NCBI GenBank assembly: GCA_003697085.1
Contig: RFFU01000116.1
Location: forward strand, 1 to 26,442
Source: Candidatus Hydrogenedentota bacterium
Lineage (GTDB): Bacteria > UBA8481 > J006
DNA length: 26,442 nt
Direction: 5' to 3'
The notes below the pieces were generated by a model. The model did no database searches. It worked only from the letters and a program-made list of their open reading frames with translations, and was not told the DNA's origin. This document shows, piece after piece, positions 15,691 to 23,596 of this stretch (position 1 is the stretch's first letter; the number at the start of each line of letters is the position of its first letter). Made by a program: the position numbers and the translations under genes.

Positions 15691-16387
15691 CTGAATCGTA
15701 TTCGCGGGCAAGAAAGGCGACGTTGACCCCGATCCAGACGAGAATCCCCGCGACACTCAGCACCACTTGAAGCAGAACGCGTTTGGTTCCGAAACCCAGT
15801 GGAAGGGAAAGATAGGCATCCAGGGCTGGGGAAAAGATGGTTCCGATACTGAGTCCGAATGCCAAGAGAAGAAGAAGAAGAAGAAGAAGAAGAAGAAACC
15901 CGGGCCATCGAAATGCCTCGATCAAGGGAACCACCGTCAGACTGTTTCGCCCGCCGAAACCATCCGGCCGAAAAGAATGCGCTCGCTGGTCTTCCGTCCA
16001 GACCTCCTTGCCGTCCCTGGTCGTGATCCTGTACTTGTAAGCGTGCGTTCCCTCCGGAAGAGTGAGTCTGATGCGGTAAGTTCCACCCGGGAACTCTCTC
16101 ATGCGGTAGCGGTCATGGGCGCCTTCGGGAATCTTCCAGTTGTTGAAGGAACCAAGAATTTCGACGTGATCGATCCGGGGTGACTCGGCGAATCCCTCTC
16201 GATGCAAATTGGCCCGGTAAACCGCGTCGGAAGGATCGAAGACGAAAGTCAGAGCGCGGTGACGTAGCGGCTCCGTAAACGAATCGAAGAGTGTGAAGTA
16301 ATTGACGAGAAGAACAACCGCCGATAGAAACAAGACCCAATGAAGAAGACGAGCAAGTGGTTTTTCAATGAAAAGACGTGACCCCAT
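15608..16387 (-). CDS. Membrane protein with an extracytoplasmic CBM48/AMPK-type glycogen-binding domain; 5' part of a broken cyclase gene
   Basis: 259 codons. TM1 (about 14-33) is followed by an outside domain (72-153) with the AMPK/CBM48 pattern VEILGSFNNWK, then GGTYRIRLTLPEGTHAYKYRI and a D/W-containing end (VWTEDQRAHSF). TM2 (159-180) contains eleven consecutive Leu encoded by a GAA/CTT microsatellite. TM3 spans about 203-225. After REYDSVD the frame reads arbitrary residues, while cyclase homology resumes in another frame (15411-15690). The ancestral product was presumably a membrane cyclase gated by a carbohydrate-binding module, or a similar receptor. ATG 16387 has GAGG 13 nt upstream, a poor fit. 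Probably a pseudogene in its present form, although the truncated membrane part may still be made. Confidence 0.6.
   Translation of the reverse strand: MGSRLFIEKPLARLLHWVLFLSAVVLLVNYFTLFDSFTEPLRHRALTFVFDPSDAVYRANLHREGFAESPRIDHVEILGSFNNWKIPEGAHDRYRMREFPGGTYRIRLTLPEGTHAYKYRITTRDGKEVWTEDQRAHSFRPDGFGGRNSLTVVPLIEAFRWPGFLLLLLLLLLLLAFGLSIGTIFSPALDAYLSLPLGFGTKRVLLQVVLSVAGILVWIGVNVAFLAREYDSVDLETMSLKVKRFWPTWEHGIRGVISP
15868..15897. repeat. Trinucleotide microsatellite, ten GAA units
   Basis: Ten uninterrupted GAA units on the plus strand (CTT on the coding strand) lie within the second transmembrane segment of the CBM48 membrane protein. Changes in copy number would lengthen or shorten a poly-Leu helix without shifting frame. 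Confidence 0.9.
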
Positions 16388-16873
16388 GCCCCAATTCTAA
16401 CCTCAAATGCGGCGGTTGGTTTGACATTTTTTCTCTTCCCCCTCTTCTTCCTCTCTTCTGCCCTCAACCCTGCCCTCGCCTTCTTCCTTTTGACTTTTGC
16501 CTTTTGACTTTTGACTTTTGCCTTTTTGATTTTTTCCTTTCCTTTTTCCGTGTGCTCCGTGGTTCCCCTCCCTTCCGTGTCATTCCGTGTTTTCCGTGGT
16601 TCCTCTTCCCCTCCGTGCCTTTCCGTGTGTTCGGTGGTTCGTTCCTCTTCCGTGCCATTCCGTGTGCTCCGTGATCCCTTTCCTTCCGCCTCTTTCGTGT
16701 CTTCCGTGGTCCCGCGGCGCGAAATTGACAAAATGTAAGAACGACCCCCTTTTTTCACAGGATTTCCACTGGGTTTTTTGCTCTCCTTCTCCTTCTGATG
16801 TGCCAACTGTAAACTTCAATACGTTGCACAAGCGTAAGAAGCATTTCTACACGGTAAGGAACGAGGCTGAACG
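16388..16873. other. Long divergent intergenic region, mostly repeat
   Basis: About 290 of the 486 bases are repeat patch 2 (16430-16717). The remaining part next to the serine hydrolase gene has TTGCAC (16824-16829), 18 bp, TACACG (16848-16853), a weak promoter candidate. No gene is supported; Ser/Pro- or Lys/Glu-rich short ORFs are translated repeat. Confidence 0.6.
16430..16717. repeat. Composite repeat patch 2, five tandem CCGTGG units with 35-38 bp period
   Basis: The left half (16430-16547) is pyrimidine-rich, with ACTTTTG/CCTTTTG heptads. The right half has CCGTGG-like cores beginning at 16557, 16594, 16632, 16669 and 16704, that is, five imperfect units of 35-38 bp. Each unit has one or two CCGTGT boxes before the CCGTGG box and a CCTC/TTCC spacer. 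The end CCGTGGTCCCGCGGCG matches the end of patch 1 (CCGTGGTTCCGCGGTCG), giving a shared boundary. Heptads then CCGTG units is the same module order as in patch 1. It lacks the constant repeat and unique spacers of a CRISPR array. Confidence 0.8.
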
Positions 16874-18007
16874 ATGCGGCTTCATAAAAATGTCTTTCTT
16901 ATCCTTCTTTCCGCGGCGCTCTTCTTTGCGTCGCCCTACTCCTCTTTCGATCATTCTTCCAAAAACCTCGTCTTCTCAAAGGCCCACGCGCTGACCCGCA
17001 CGCTTCCTTCTAATCTCGAAGCCAGAATTTCCCTTTCCTCCACCTCATCGTCCCCCTCGCCATATCTCGTCCGGTCCGAAGCAATTCCCCTTTTCCAGTC
17101 CTCCCTCGACTCGCTCCTTCCTTCCTTTCGCTTCCGTCCGTTTGCCGTAACGGCGCGGCCTCGCATGCGAATCTTCCCCCTTCCCTTCGAAAAAGCCGCT
17201 CCCCCGGTTATTCCTCCCTCCTATCGCTCCATCCTCACCCGCCTTCTCGCCGATTCCCCGGCCAAGGTCTCCGTCGTCGTTTGTGATCCGAGAAACGGCT
17301 GGCGTTTCGAATACGGAAGCGATGAGATCGTCCGCGCCGCCAGCGTCATCAAACTTCCCATCCTCGTCGCACTCTTCCGAATGGCGGAACGCGGCGAGAT
17401 CACGTTGCAAACCCGATACCACCTTCGCGAGAAAGATAGAACGGGCGGAAGCGGGCGGTTGCGCTTTCTTCCTTTTCGCCATCGAACCTTCTCCCTTCGT
17501 GAACTCGCCGAACGGATGATCCGCGACAGCGACAACACCGCCACCAACGCAATCATCCGCATCGTCGGTAATAAGAAATTAAACCGGGAATTTGTAAGGA
17601 TGGGGTTTAAGTCAACCCGCCTCCGTCACCGAATTCTCGCCTCCCCCAAGGACAATCCAACAACGGCCGAAGAAATATCCCGCCTGCTCCTCGAACTGGA
17701 GAATCCGACCTCGGGCCGAAACCTTCTGTATTCCGATACGTCCCGTCGCGAGCTTCTCGCGATCCTCGAAACCTGTTCGAACAGAGAGCGCCTGGCGCGA
17801 TATCTTCCGGAATCACTTCCCGTCCCGCACAAGACCGGGACACTGCGAGACGTCGTCCACGACGCGGGGATTCTTCCGACCCGCGGCGGTCCGCTTGTCG
17901 TCGTCGCCCTCACCACGCAGGTTCCGCGCCGCCGGGACGCCGCCCGCTGGATCGCCCGCCTCGGCGGCACACTCTACAGCCTCGGAGCCCTCCAAACTCT
18001 CCGCTGA
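16874..18007 (+). CDS. Secreted serine hydrolase of the class A beta-lactamase fold
   Basis: Periplasmic or secreted acyl-serine enzyme of 377 residues. A hydrophobic signal (6-20) is followed by about 95 residues of Ser/Pro-rich linker and then the catalytic fold. Nucleophile motif SVIK (157-160), SDN (219-221) and KTG (320-322) are all present and well spaced. The omega-loop Glu166 motif (ExxLN) of true class A beta-lactamases is not recognisable; the equivalent stretch reads ASPKDNPTTAEEIS. Deacylation of beta-lactams would then be slow, and a D,D-peptidase-like or esterase role is more likely than resistance. ATG 16874 has a GAGG just upstream. It is convergent with the helicase gene. Confidence 0.85.
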   Translation: MRLHKNVFLILLSAALFFASPYSSFDHSSKNLVFSKAHALTRTLPSNLEARISLSSTSSSPSPYLVRSEAIPLFQSSLDSLLPSFRFRPFAVTARPRMRIFPLPFEKAAPPVIPPSYRSILTRLLADSPAKVSVVVCDPRNGWRFEYGSDEIVRAASVIKLPILVALFRMAERGEITLQTRYHLREKDRTGGSGRLRFLPFRHRTFSLRELAERMIRDSDNTATNAIIRIVGNKKLNREFVRMGFKSTRLRHRILASPKDNPTTAEEISRLLLELENPTSGRNLLYSDTSRRELLAILETCSNRERLARYLPESLPVPHKTGTLRDVVHDAGILPTRGGPLVVVALTTQVPRRRDAARWIARLGGTLYSLGALQTLR

Positions 18008-18148
18008 GTTCCCTCACGGAAAAGAAGCATGGGGCCTTTCGAAACGAAGGAGAGCACCGTATGTATCGCCCCCCCTTTCCGTCGCTCCCATTCCCCGTAC
18101 CGCCTCTTCCCTTGGACAATCTGACCCGTTCCCGTTTTCAATAAAATT

Positions 18149-19399
18149 TCAACGCCCCTTACGCAAGAGTCGTCGACGCCGGACAAATCCGGGCCGCGAC
18201 CGGCCTCGATCCGCTCCAATTTCCTTCAGCAAAATATCGCAGGTCTTCGGTTCGAAACCCGCGAAAACCCGGCGCTCCAGTCGCTTTCCGAAGGTTTCCT
18301 CGATCCGCCGGATTTTTTCGAGATCCTTGGTTCCGACGAGCGAGAGAGCGACTCCGGAAGCCTCCGCTCGAGCCGTGCGCCCGATCCGATGAACGTAATC
18401 CTCCACCGTTTCCGGAAGATCGAAGTTGATGACGTGGCTGATCCCCTCGATATCCAGGCCACGCGAGGCGACATCGGTGGCGACGAGAACCCGTATCCTT
18501 CCGCTTCGAAAATCCCGGAGGGCCCGGTTGCGAACGGACTGAGAGCAATCGCCGTGAATGACTCGCACGGAATGGCCCTTTCGCCTCAGATAGCGCTCCA
18601 CCGCATCGGCGGCCCGCTTGGTTCCCGTAAAGATCAGAACCTGGTCCGTCGTCTCCGAGCGAACAATGTGGTCCAACAACATCTCCTTGTATTGAAAATC
18701 GACGGGACAGAGGATCTGTTCGATTTTCTCGGCTGGGGTCACCGGCGGAGCCACTTCGACACGCACGGGATCGATGAGGAAATCCCGCGCCAATCGTTCG
18801 ACCTCTGGAACGAGCGTGGCGGAAAAGAGCAAGGTTTGCCGTCTTCGCGGAAGGGAACGCATGATCCTACGCACGTCGGGAATGAACCCCATATCGAGCA
18901 TCCGATCCGCTTCGTCCAACACGGCGATCTCGATCCGCCCGAGTTGCAGCGCGCGTTGCCGGTACAGATCAAGAAATCGTCCCGGTGTGGCGACAACGAG
19001 ATCGCATCCGGCCTTCAAAAGGGAAATCTGCCGTCTCATCGACGCCCCGCCGACCACGACCACGACCCGACACTTCAAATTCTTGCCGTAGGCCTCGAGA
19101 AACTCACCGACCTGCTGCGCCAGTTCCCGTGTCGGAGTCAGCACCAACGCGCGCGGATCGTGAGCAAACGTGGTAGCACGCAGACGTTCGAGAATGGGAA
19201 TGCCATAGGCCGCCGTTTTCCCGGTCCCTGTTTGGGCCGAGCCGAGAAGGTCGCGTCCCGCCAAAGCCATCGGAATCGCCGCCGCCTGAATCGGCGTCGG
19301 TCGCTCGTATCCCCGCTCCCGTAACGCGTCCAAAATCTCCGTGGGAAGTCCTAAATCCTCGAATTCATTCTTTCCGTTTCGTTGCTTCTTTCTTTTCAT
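18149..19399 (-). CDS. DEAD-box ATP-dependent RNA helicase (RhlE-like)
   Basis: ATP-dependent RNA unwinding or RNP remodelling enzyme of 416 residues. The Q-motif (F upstream, then RPTPIQ), motif I AQTGTGKT (55-62), Ia PTRELAQQ (89-96), Ib TPGR, II DEAD (162-165), III SAT (193-195), IV VLIFTGTKR, V ATDVASRGLDI and VI HRIGRTAR are all intact. A short Arg-rich tail (RPGFVRRRRLLRKGR) could bind RNA. ATG 19399 (MKRKKQRNG) is preferred. An in-frame ATG at 19423 has no ribosome site and overlaps a TATGAT that could be the -10 box. Likely roles are ribosome assembly or mRNA decay; none of the flanking genes points to one. Confidence 0.95.
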   Translation of the reverse strand: MKRKKQRNGKNEFEDLGLPTEILDALRERGYERPTPIQAAAIPMALAGRDLLGSAQTGTGKTAAYGIPILERLRATTFAHDPRALVLTPTRELAQQVGEFLEAYGKNLKCRVVVVVGGASMRRQISLLKAGCDLVVATPGRFLDLYRQRALQLGRIEIAVLDEADRMLDMGFIPDVRRIMRSLPRRRQTLLFSATLVPEVERLARDFLIDPVRVEVAPPVTPAEKIEQILCPVDFQYKEMLLDHIVRSETTDQVLIFTGTKRAADAVERYLRRKGHSVRVIHGDCSQSVRNRALRDFRSGRIRVLVATDVASRGLDIEGISHVINFDLPETVEDYVHRIGRTARAEASGVALSLVGTKDLEKIRRIEETFGKRLERRVFAGFEPKTCDILLKEIGADRGRSRPGFVRRRRLLRKGR

Positions 19400-19694
19400 T
19401 GTTCCGGTGTTCGCCGCGATCATACACGAAACGCGCCGCTACAAAAAGCCGTTTCCGACTTCTTCGCCACGATGCGGCATTATTCTTTCCCCGAGTTTCC
19501 ACGGAACTCTGAATCCGGCGCGCGCCGAACGACGGTTGCCCCGATTCAAAAGGAAGCATTCCTGCCCACACTGCGTCCCTGTTCCCGTTTCCATCCCCTC
19601 TCGCGCTCCGTCATCCGAAGATTTGCATCCCTTTGTTTCGAGAACGGATTTTGCCTTTTTCGTCCAATCCGCTATTCTTTCCCCTGATGTGAAA
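19400..19694. other. Divergent intergenic region between helicase and small membrane protein
   Basis: No gene is supported. It holds a perfect 12-bp palindrome CGGCGCGCGCCG (19516-19527). A plus-strand promoter candidate is TTGCCT (19651-19656), 16 bp, TATTCT (19673-19678). Confidence 0.4.
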
Positions 19695-20132
19695 ATGGAT
19701 CTTGTTTCCAAAATTCTTCGGGAAATTCAAACGTGGCCGGAATGGATTCTGTGGGTTCTGGCGGTGTTTCTCGCCGGTATGATCGGTCAGTTCGGGAAAT
19801 CACTTACCTTGGCATTCCTTGCGCACGCGAAAAGGCGAATCGCGGCGAAGACCCCGACTCCATCCTCCGATACCACCGAATCGCCTCGCGGTCACACGGC
19901 CTCCGCCCCTTCCCTACGATCTTCCGTGTCCGCTCCAACCTCCCCCGATCGAAAGCCCCTTTCCTCCCACAAAGACGAATATCAGCCCCGGGAAGAAATC
20001 TCGTCCGTAACTTCTCTTTCCTCGTCGGGGCCTCTTCTTTCCAAAGAAGAGCTCAAGGCCGCCAAAAAAGCCGCCAAGACGATGAAAAAGATCCTGAAAA
20101 AAGGAGCCAAGGGAACCCGAAAACTCTTTTGA
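19695..20132 (+). CDS. Small membrane-anchored protein with Ser/Thr/Pro linker and Lys-rich tail, unrecognised
   Basis: 145 codons. One hydrophobic segment (about 16-43, interrupted by GQFGKS) is followed by a basic stop-transfer KRR, then a low-complexity linker rich in Ser, Thr and Pro (about 52-108). The Lys/Ala-rich amphipathic helix at the end contains KEELKAAKKAAKTMKKILKK. The positive-inside rule places the tail in the cytoplasm, where it could bind nucleic acid or acidic lipid. No family is recognised. The start at 19695 follows a weak site; GTG at 19689 is possible. Coding status rests on the plausible protein architecture and the placement between two flanking genes. Confidence 0.55.
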   Translation: MDLVSKILREIQTWPEWILWVLAVFLAGMIGQFGKSLTLAFLAHAKRRIAAKTPTPSSDTTESPRGHTASAPSLRSSVSAPTSPDRKPLSSHKDEYQPREEISSVTSLSSSGPLLSKEELKAAKKAAKTMKKILKKGAKGTRKLF

Positions 20133-20179
20133 GAACCGCTCGACTCCCCGCCATTCCGGTCATCTCTCCGTTGCTGTCT

Positions 20180-21151
20180 TCACCTTGCTCTGCCCGCATG
20201 GTCCCGCGCTTCCTCGATCAACGAAGCTCCGAGCGATTTCGCTTCCTGCGCCAAGGAATCCAGATTCGCATTCTCCGCCAACGCCTCGAGAAAAGGTTCC
20301 TTCGAGTGAGGGCCCAGCGGGCTCAGAAGCCGCGCGACCAACTCCAGCAGCCGCGCGTGGCTTACGCTCCGGCAAATCTCCAGCAACTGATTTCTCTTGA
20401 TGTCCCCCAAGCCGGCGACCTCCTCCGGACGCAGAGTCTTGAGAAAATCCTCCCATCCCGCTTCGATATTCACCGTCGGGGGCTGATCCGAATCGAGACT
20501 CACCGCTCCAAAGTCGCCTGTCGTTCCCGATTGGCCGCGTTCCTGAAGTTTCGCGTCCAGATATCGGGAATAAACCTCGCGCTCATTGGCCAACATATTG
20601 TAACTGACGGTGTAACTCTTCGTCAGAACCCTCCAGACCCGGAACAACCCGCGGAAAGGCCCCACGGACTGCTTTGCGGCATAGAACTCGCCGTTTCCGC
20701 GGCTGGAAAAATGGAGCCAGAGGGAAAAGAGACTGTCGCGGCGCATCAGCATTGTTTGTCCAAGGTAATTTTCGAGCTCCGTGATGACGACGTCACGAGG
20801 CAGAAAAACACCTTCTTGGGAAGCCAATTCCCCCATGAAATGCGCGGCATCCAGCGCTTCACAACACCGCTTCACCGCCAAACGGTACTGGCGATCTTGA
20901 TACAACGCCACGAACTTGAAGAACTCCGCCTCGAAATCCCAGAGGTTGAGCGACCGGGCTTTTCGGATCGCCGCTCCGAAATAGTCCAAGGCCTGATCCA
21001 GCATTCCTGCGGTCGCGGCATTGATCCCGGAACGGACCAAAAGGCGACGCGATTGCTCCGCCATATCGTGCGGACTGAACGACCGATTCGACTCGTTTTC
21101 CTCGTTCTCCTCCACGGTCCCTCTCACTCCCCCGCTGTTCCCTTTCTCCAA
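20180..21151 (-). CDS. Unrecognised alpha-helical protein, TPR-like N-terminal half
   Basis: Up to 323 codons with no signal peptide or membrane segment. The N-terminal half (about 35-115) has paired helices with TPR-like residue spacing (AGMLDQALDYFGAAIRKA; FKFVALYQDRQYRLAVKRCC). A segment of 120-200 is rich in aromatic and basic residues. The C-terminal 90 residues contain further amphipathic helices (LLELVARLLSPLG; FLEALAENANL). I recognise no family. The longest frame starts with TTG at 21151, which lies at a TATA-like stretch. GTG at 21127 or 21115 (after GAGAGGG) are equally possible starts, and an acidic, poorly conserved-looking N-terminus makes a later start likely. It is convergent with the small membrane protein, with a 47-nt gap. 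Confidence 0.65.
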   Translation of the reverse strand: MEKGNSGGVRGTVEENEENESNRSFSPHDMAEQSRRLLVRSGINAATAGMLDQALDYFGAAIRKARSLNLWDFEAEFFKFVALYQDRQYRLAVKRCCEALDAAHFMGELASQEGVFLPRDVVITELENYLGQTMLMRRDSLFSLWLHFSSRGNGEFYAAKQSVGPFRGLFRVWRVLTKSYTVSYNMLANEREVYSRYLDAKLQERGQSGTTGDFGAVSLDSDQPPTVNIEAGWEDFLKTLRPEEVAGLGDIKRNQLLEICRSVSHARLLELVARLLSPLGPHSKEPFLEALAENANLDSLAQEAKSLGASLIEEARDHAGRAR

Positions 21152-21327
21152 CCAATTCTATATATCGAGAAAAAAAAAGAAACCCTCCTTTTTACATAGG
21201 AATTCCTGGAAAACCGACCGCCCCTCGTTGCCAAACCATCCCAGGGCTTTACCTGATCTCGCCCTTTCCCCTTCTCTCTCCTTTCCCGCTTCGACAACAC
21301 ATCAACCATCCGCTCACGGCGCCGTAC

Positions 21328-22764
21328 CTACACCGAGGTTCTCATCTCCTTCCATCGCCCGTATTTCTCCCTCAACCACTCCGCGCCCGCGCCTTCGACC
21401 TCCCTCCACTTGGGAGCACTCAACCGGGGGCCGCCGCGGCTGATCTGAACAATCCGGGCCAAGCCCCGCAAGGTCGCTTCCGGATCATCGAGCAGTCGAA
21501 ACGTCTTTTCCGGAAAAAGAGCCGCCAGCCCCGAGGGAATCAACGGGTCCGCGATGCCGCCTCCCGAAAGAAAAATCGTCTCGGCATTCTCCGCGATCTC
21601 CTCGATCTGCTCGGCCAACCGAAAGACGATTCCTTCCCTGATAAGCCGTGGGCGGTCGGCTTCTTTGTATTCTCCCTGGAACGGATCGACCGGCGCCGGG
21701 CACCACCACGGCGCTCCGATCATCCCTCGATCCGGAATACAGAATCCATCCGGAGCGGGATCGCGCTCCGGCCAAGCCTCCTCGACCACGCGAAACTCCT
21801 CGAGCCTGTTCCCCGTCCCGTTGACCGTTCCTTCCTGCATCAAAAGACGTTCCTCCCCCCCGTTCCTCTTCCAGCGAACGAGCGAGCGCAGGTAGCGATC
21901 GCGACTCCCGCGCAAGACCGTGCCTTCGCGGGAAATTTCCTTCCCGATTTCCGCGTTCCTGAGAGGGGCCAGGGTGAACGCGCCCGTTCCAATATTGACC
22001 AAGACGGGCGGCTCGTCGACGTCCCAAAGCGCCAGATACGCCGCGGCCTGATCCCCGACGATCGCCCCGCAAGAAAGTCCTTCTCGAAGGCGAACGATCT
22101 CCCCCGCATCGGGCAGAATCCGCGCCAAAGGAATCCGCTCCAATCCGAACCACTCTCGAAGCCACCCGTTCCATTCTCCGGACTTCAGATCCGCCAAAAG
22201 CGTGCGGCCGGCAACGGAACTTCCGGTGACGAACACTTCCCCTCCCGCGATATGATTCAGAAAGGCTGTATCGAGCGTTCCGACGCGGGCCGTTCCGGAA
22301 ACAAGCCTCTCTTCCAAGTCCGGGTTTTCGTCCAGGACCGTCCGCAGTTTCGGAGCGAAGTAATGAGGAGAGAGAAGAAGCCCCGTGACGGAACGCAGCC
22401 ACTCTTCCGATTCCCGCCCAAATCTCGAACCAGAACGTCTCTGCGCAATCCAATCCTGGGCTCTCGTATCCTGCCAAGAGATCAGCGGCGTCAGCGGTCT
22501 CGCCGTCTCCGCCTCCCAAACGAGAAAACTCGAACGTTGCACGGCCAGGCCCAAAAGCGATTCTCTTCCATCGGAAACGATCAGCCGCTCGAGAAGACGT
22601 ACGGCGGCGAGAAGGTACCCAGCCGCGTCCGATTCGACTCGATCTCCCTCGCTCCGCAATTCCGGAGCCCTTTCGGAAAGCGCCGCCGTTACCTCCCCTC
22701 CCTCGACCCGCCACCCTTTGAGCCGGGTCGTCCCCAGGTCGAGCAGAACCACGCGGTCAATCAT
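21328..22764 (-). CDS. FGGY-family carbohydrate kinase
   Basis: ATP-dependent sugar or polyol kinase of 478 residues in the hexokinase/actin superfamily. The phosphate-1 loop LLDLGTTRLKG (7-17), a glycerol/xylulose-kinase-like substrate segment (SSFLVWEAETARPLTPLISWQDTRAQDW), GAIVGDQAAAYL, the phosphate-2 loop LVNIGTGAFTLAP, and an adenosine motif LSGGGIADPL support the call. The substrate cannot be decided. The N-terminal DLGTTRLKG differs from the usual DxGTTSxR. The start ATG at 22764 is preceded by a pyrimidine-rich leader with no Shine-Dalgarno sequence, unusual for this window. It follows the glycosyltransferase gene by 55 nt and may be in one operon with it. Confidence 0.85.
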   Translation of the reverse strand: MIDRVVLLDLGTTRLKGWRVEGGEVTAALSERAPELRSEGDRVESDAAGYLLAAVRLLERLIVSDGRESLLGLAVQRSSFLVWEAETARPLTPLISWQDTRAQDWIAQRRSGSRFGRESEEWLRSVTGLLLSPHYFAPKLRTVLDENPDLEERLVSGTARVGTLDTAFLNHIAGGEVFVTGSSVAGRTLLADLKSGEWNGWLREWFGLERIPLARILPDAGEIVRLREGLSCGAIVGDQAAAYLALWDVDEPPVLVNIGTGAFTLAPLRNAEIGKEISREGTVLRGSRDRYLRSLVRWKRNGGEERLLMQEGTVNGTGNRLEEFRVVEEAWPERDPAPDGFCIPDRGMIGAPWWCPAPVDPFQGEYKEADRPRLIREGIVFRLAEQIEEIAENAETIFLSGGGIADPLIPSGLAALFPEKTFRLLDDPEATLRGLARIVQISRGGPRLSAPKWREVEGAGAEWLREKYGRWKEMRTSV

Positions 22765-22819
22765 GAGAGAAGAGGGAGGAAATCACCCCATCGCGCCCCC
22801 TCGTTTCTCTCTCGAAAAA

Positions 22820-23596
22820 TCACTCCGCGGAAAGCGACGGCGGCCTTGGAATCTTCCACTGGATCACTTCCTGCAACATCTCGAGGAGGTAGATCGCTCC
22901 CCAGGTGAAATGACGGCACTTTCCTTCACCACCGACCCGCGCCGGCTCATCCCCCGGAATCTCGGCAATCCTCTTCCTCGCCTTGGCGGCGCGCATCGAA
23001 AGGAGAGGAATGATGCAGATCATATGTCCGAAGATCCGTTCCACGATCCGATCCTCGAAGATTCCCAGTTCCTCAAACAATTCCCGCCGGATCGCACGGT
23101 ACATGATCATAGCATCGGTGTAACTCCCTCCGAAGAGAAGATTGATCAGGCCTGTAAAAACCTTGTTCCCCAGCCTGGTAATTGCCGTATCGTCCTCGCT
23201 TCGCGCTCCCGGAAGATACCGCGACAGGATCACCATATCGTGGCCTTCCTTCATCTTCTTGACGAGCCGGGGGATATCCGAGGCGACCGAATTTCCATCC
23301 GGACTGAAAAAGATCACGATCTCCCCTTCGATCCTCGGATACGCTTCACGATAGGCGTTCCGTAAGCCGGGGTTCTTCTGAATCAGAACCTCATAACCGC
23401 TCTCACGGGCATACTCGATCGTTCCATCCGTCGAGCCGCCGTCGACGACGAGAATCTGATCGACCCAGGTGGGATCGATCTGAGGCATAACCGCGCGCAT
23501 TCCCTCGATCTCGTTGTAACTGAAAACCAGAAGCGTCGTCCTCACATCCTGATGTTTCCTCTCTTCTCCCCCCGATACCGCGTCTCCCGACATCAT
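22820..23596 (-). CDS. Family 2 glycosyltransferase (GT-A), dolichyl-phosphate-sugar-synthase-like
   Basis: Transfers a sugar from a nucleotide-sugar donor, probably to a lipid phosphate or surface glycan. 258 residues: strand-1 TLLVFSYNEIEGM, nucleotide site VVDGGSTDGT (51-59), metal-binding equivalent of DxD in FFSPDGNS (96-103), then SRYLPGARSEDD and a hydrophobic LINLLFGGSYTDAMIMYRAI. This matches the polyprenyl-phosphate transferase branch. No C-terminal membrane helices are present, so the enzyme is cytosolic or peripheral. It has two adjacent ATG codons (23596 and 23593). A long leader with a strong hairpin lies upstream. It is probably cotranscribed with the FGGY kinase. Confidence 0.9.
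   Translation of the reverse strand: MMSGDAVSGGEERKHQDVRTTLLVFSYNEIEGMRAVMPQIDPTWVDQILVVDGGSTDGTIEYARESGYEVLIQKNPGLRNAYREAYPRIEGEIVIFFSPDGNSVASDIPRLVKKMKEGHDMVILSRYLPGARSEDDTAITRLGNKVFTGLINLLFGGSYTDAMIMYRAIRRELFEELGIFEDRIVERIFGHMICIIPLLSMRAAKARKRIAEIPGDEPARVGGEGKCRHFTWGAIYLLEMLQEVIQWKIPRPPSLSAE

Noticed and set aside
16542-16712. Possible CRISPR array
   Set aside because: The units drift in sequence and length, and there is no constant repeat with unique spacers and no cas gene.
16249-16806. 185-codon minus-strand frame, charged and repetitive
   Set aside because: It is repeat patch 2 read as protein; the residue pattern follows the DNA period.
19733-21199. 488-codon plus-strand frame
   Set aside because: Overlaps the small membrane protein in another frame and is antisense to the helical protein; composition is Arg/Pro/Ser-rich and non-protein-like.
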